Notes under the pieces: model-generated
The model's input: only the letters and a program-made list of their open reading frames with translations
Told to the model about the DNA's origin: nothing
The model's database searches: none
Translations under genes and position numbers: made by a program
NCBI RefSeq assembly: GCF_963678635.1
Contig: NC_087068.1
Span: 28,460,318-28,524,317, forward strand
Origin: Symsagittifera roscoffensis
Taxonomy: Eukaryota; Xenacoelomorpha; Acoela; Convolutidae
Direction: 5' to 3'
Length of the DNA: 64,000 bases
Shown: piece after piece, positions 62,840 to 64,000 of the stretch
Layout of the letters: each line of letters opens with the position of its first letter
How positions within the stretch are numbered: the first letter of the stretch is position 1

Positions 62840-63586
62840 TTATTTTATTTCTATGTTTTCAAACGTTTGGCCTATTACACCTTTGTTTATATCTACTTTT
62901 GATTCTCTGGAATTTTTTAGTACGATAGGCATTGACTTAATTTCATTCCTACAATAAGTGCTTTTTGCATTGATGCCTTTTTGTTCTAAGGACTAATCAA
63001 TTCTAAACGATGTTCCTAATTTGAAAACTATGCCTGCTGGAGAAATTGAAATTACGCGGGATGATTTTGGTGCAATAGTTATATTTTTATCAAGAAGTAC
63101 ATTTTGATAAAAGCTTAGATATGGATAACTTTTGCTTCTTATAATAATGATAGGAACTGTTAAATCTGGGTATTTTTTTAATTCTAAGTTCAAATTTGGA
63201 AAGTTCATTGATTTAATGTTGTGAGAAATGAAATCTATTCCTAATATATTTAGATCGCAGCCATTCTTGGCTGAAATCCATGCTTTAATTTTTACCGGAT
63301 TATTAGTGTTTGTCCCAAAAGTTGAGTCAAAGTTAGTATAACCTATAAGTTTAAGTTTTTCTCCATTAACAGCAACTGTATTTGATCTACATTTATTCAA
63401 CAGTAGAGGCTGTATTTTACAAAATTGTTCATAGCTGTCAAAATTAATAAGCGAACATGTTGCTCCAGTGTCTAGTAGAAATTGGGTTTCCAGACCGTTA
63501 TTTTTATTTTTGTCTCCGATGGGATGTTGGTATAAGTTAATATACAATTGTATTTTTGGTTCAGACGGAGACTGATCTAGTTTAAA
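62840..63586 (-). pseudogene. Retropepsin and linker domain (pol start), interrupted by TAG
   Basis: The frame enters by -1 shift at TTTAAAC. It encodes an A2-family aspartic protease: FLLDTGATCSLINF is the catalytic motif and ILGIDFISHN the conserved helix near the end. Then follows the PR-RT linker typical of Ty3-type elements (IAPKSSRVISI; after the stop, SMPIVLKNS and INKGVIGQTFEN). A TAG at 62993-62995 interrupts this linker in frame; the similarity resumes straight after it and ends at TAA, 62840. No reverse transcriptase follows. The protease would mature Gag in a particle. The element is either inactivated or reads through the TAG. Confidence 0.8.
63512..63586 (-). promoter_or_regulatory. 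-1 ribosomal frameshift signal at the gag-pol junction
   Basis: Reading the - strand: slippery heptamer TTTAAAC (63586-63580), placed in the Gag frame as T TTA AAC; the Gag stop TAG follows at once; spacer of 7 bases (TAGATCA); then GTCTCCG (63572-63566) pairs perfectly with CGGAGAC (63518-63512) across a 47-base loop. Heptamer, frame, spacing and direction all fit -1 programmed frameshifting. A pseudoknot with the loop is possible but not shown. Confidence 0.8.
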
Positions 63587-64000
63587 TTCACAAGTTCACA
63601 CTCATTATCGGTATAGTCTCCTGGAATGTCATCATCACTAAAGTTGTGGATCTGGTAAGGTGAATGATAATCGTTATTTTCGTTGAAGTGTTTCTTACTG
63701 TTCGACCTGTCACGCGATTGAGAACTTTCATTGAAGTTTGACAAGTGCCTGAACTCTTGCTGAGAGTTTATGTCATTGAAATTGTTGTCTACTCTTGACC
63801 TACTCTTGCTATAGTTATGGTGACTTCTGTTTGAATTCTCTCTTAATTGAAGCGAGTTATAATTTTGCTCCTGTTGATCGTTATATTTAAAGCAATGGCT
63901 TATCGTGTGGCCTGACATGCAACACCAGTTGCAAAACATTGGGTTGTTTTGTTTGTTTCTTTGCTCATGTGGATTATAGGCTGCGTTTATTTTATGATCC
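63577..64000 (-). CDS. Gag C-terminal part (nucleocapsid), runs off the window
   Basis: Open from the window edge to TAG at 63577. It carries one CCHC zinc knuckle, CNWCCMSGHTISHC (C-x2-C-x4-H-x4-C), which in Gag binds genomic RNA, followed by a long Ser/Asn/Arg-rich tail (SRSRVDNNFNDINSQQ, SRDRSNSKKHFNE) and an acidic end (DDDIPGDYTDNECEL). An ATG just before the knuckle (63939) is internal: the frame continues upstream to the edge. The CA domain and 5' LTR lie outside. Confidence 0.8.
   Translation of the reverse strand, partial: DHKINAAYNPHEQRNKQNNPMFCNWCCMSGHTISHCFKYNDQQEQNYNSLQLRENSNRSHHNYSKSRSRVDNNFNDINSQQEFRHLSNFNESSQSRDRSNSKKHFNENNDYHSPYQIHNFSDDDIPGDYTDNECELVNLN

Overview
This is a window of animal nuclear DNA. 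It is AT-rich, has long introns with GT-AG splice sites, contains one 200-base run of N, and is crowded with transposon debris. The species cannot be fixed from sequence alone. The gene content (dystrobrevin, a peptide-receptor-like GPCR) and the unfamiliar repeats suggest an invertebrate with a moderately large genome. Almost all of the reported short open frames are AT-rich intron noise; the real coding sequence lies in short GC-richer exons.

Region 1, bases 1-49.4 kb, + strand: a dystrobrevin gene lacking its 5' end. Twelve coding exons (67-196, 634-821, 17584-17762, 19764-19875, 20811-21010, 45667-45852, 46440-46560, 47333-47517, 47875-48251, 48508-48792, 48920-48979, 49199-49386) join in phase at every junction. 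They give 736 residues: the EF-hand-like region, a complete ZZ zinc finger, a Gly/Ser-rich linker, the two dystrobrevin coiled coils and a Gln/Asn-rich tail. Two further exon-like ORFs inside large introns (9753-10145 and 27095-27474) begin with ATG and end at donors whose phases match the next downstream exon. I read them as alternative first exons making shorter isoforms, as internal promoters do in the dystrophin family; this is the main gene-level inference.

The introns hold a previously unrecognised (to me) 0.5-kb repeat family with hairpins near both ends (eight near-full copies, several fragments), hAT-like and foldback MITEs, a tRNA-derived SINE candidate, a dead LINE with reverse-transcriptase motifs, an 800-bp tandem duplication, a foldback element, an 18-bp perfect palindrome and a degenerate GGAATCC minisatellite.

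Region 2, 49.4-59.1 kb: the dystrobrevin 3' flank, an assembly gap (52485-52684), then on the - strand a rhodopsin-like GPCR of at least four exons (57820 to 53852). The junction between its third and fourth exons is unresolved, and two repeats sit in or near that intron.

Region 3, 59.1-64 kb, - strand: an LTR retrotransposon that runs off the right edge. It has a Gag C-terminus with a CCHC knuckle, a textbook -1 frameshift signal (TTTAAAC, 7-nt spacer, 7-bp stem), an aspartic protease, a linker domain interrupted by TAG, no visible reverse transcriptase or integrase, a downstream ORF ending in a coiled coil, a polypurine tract and a probable 3' LTR that breaks a copy of the 0.5-kb repeat.
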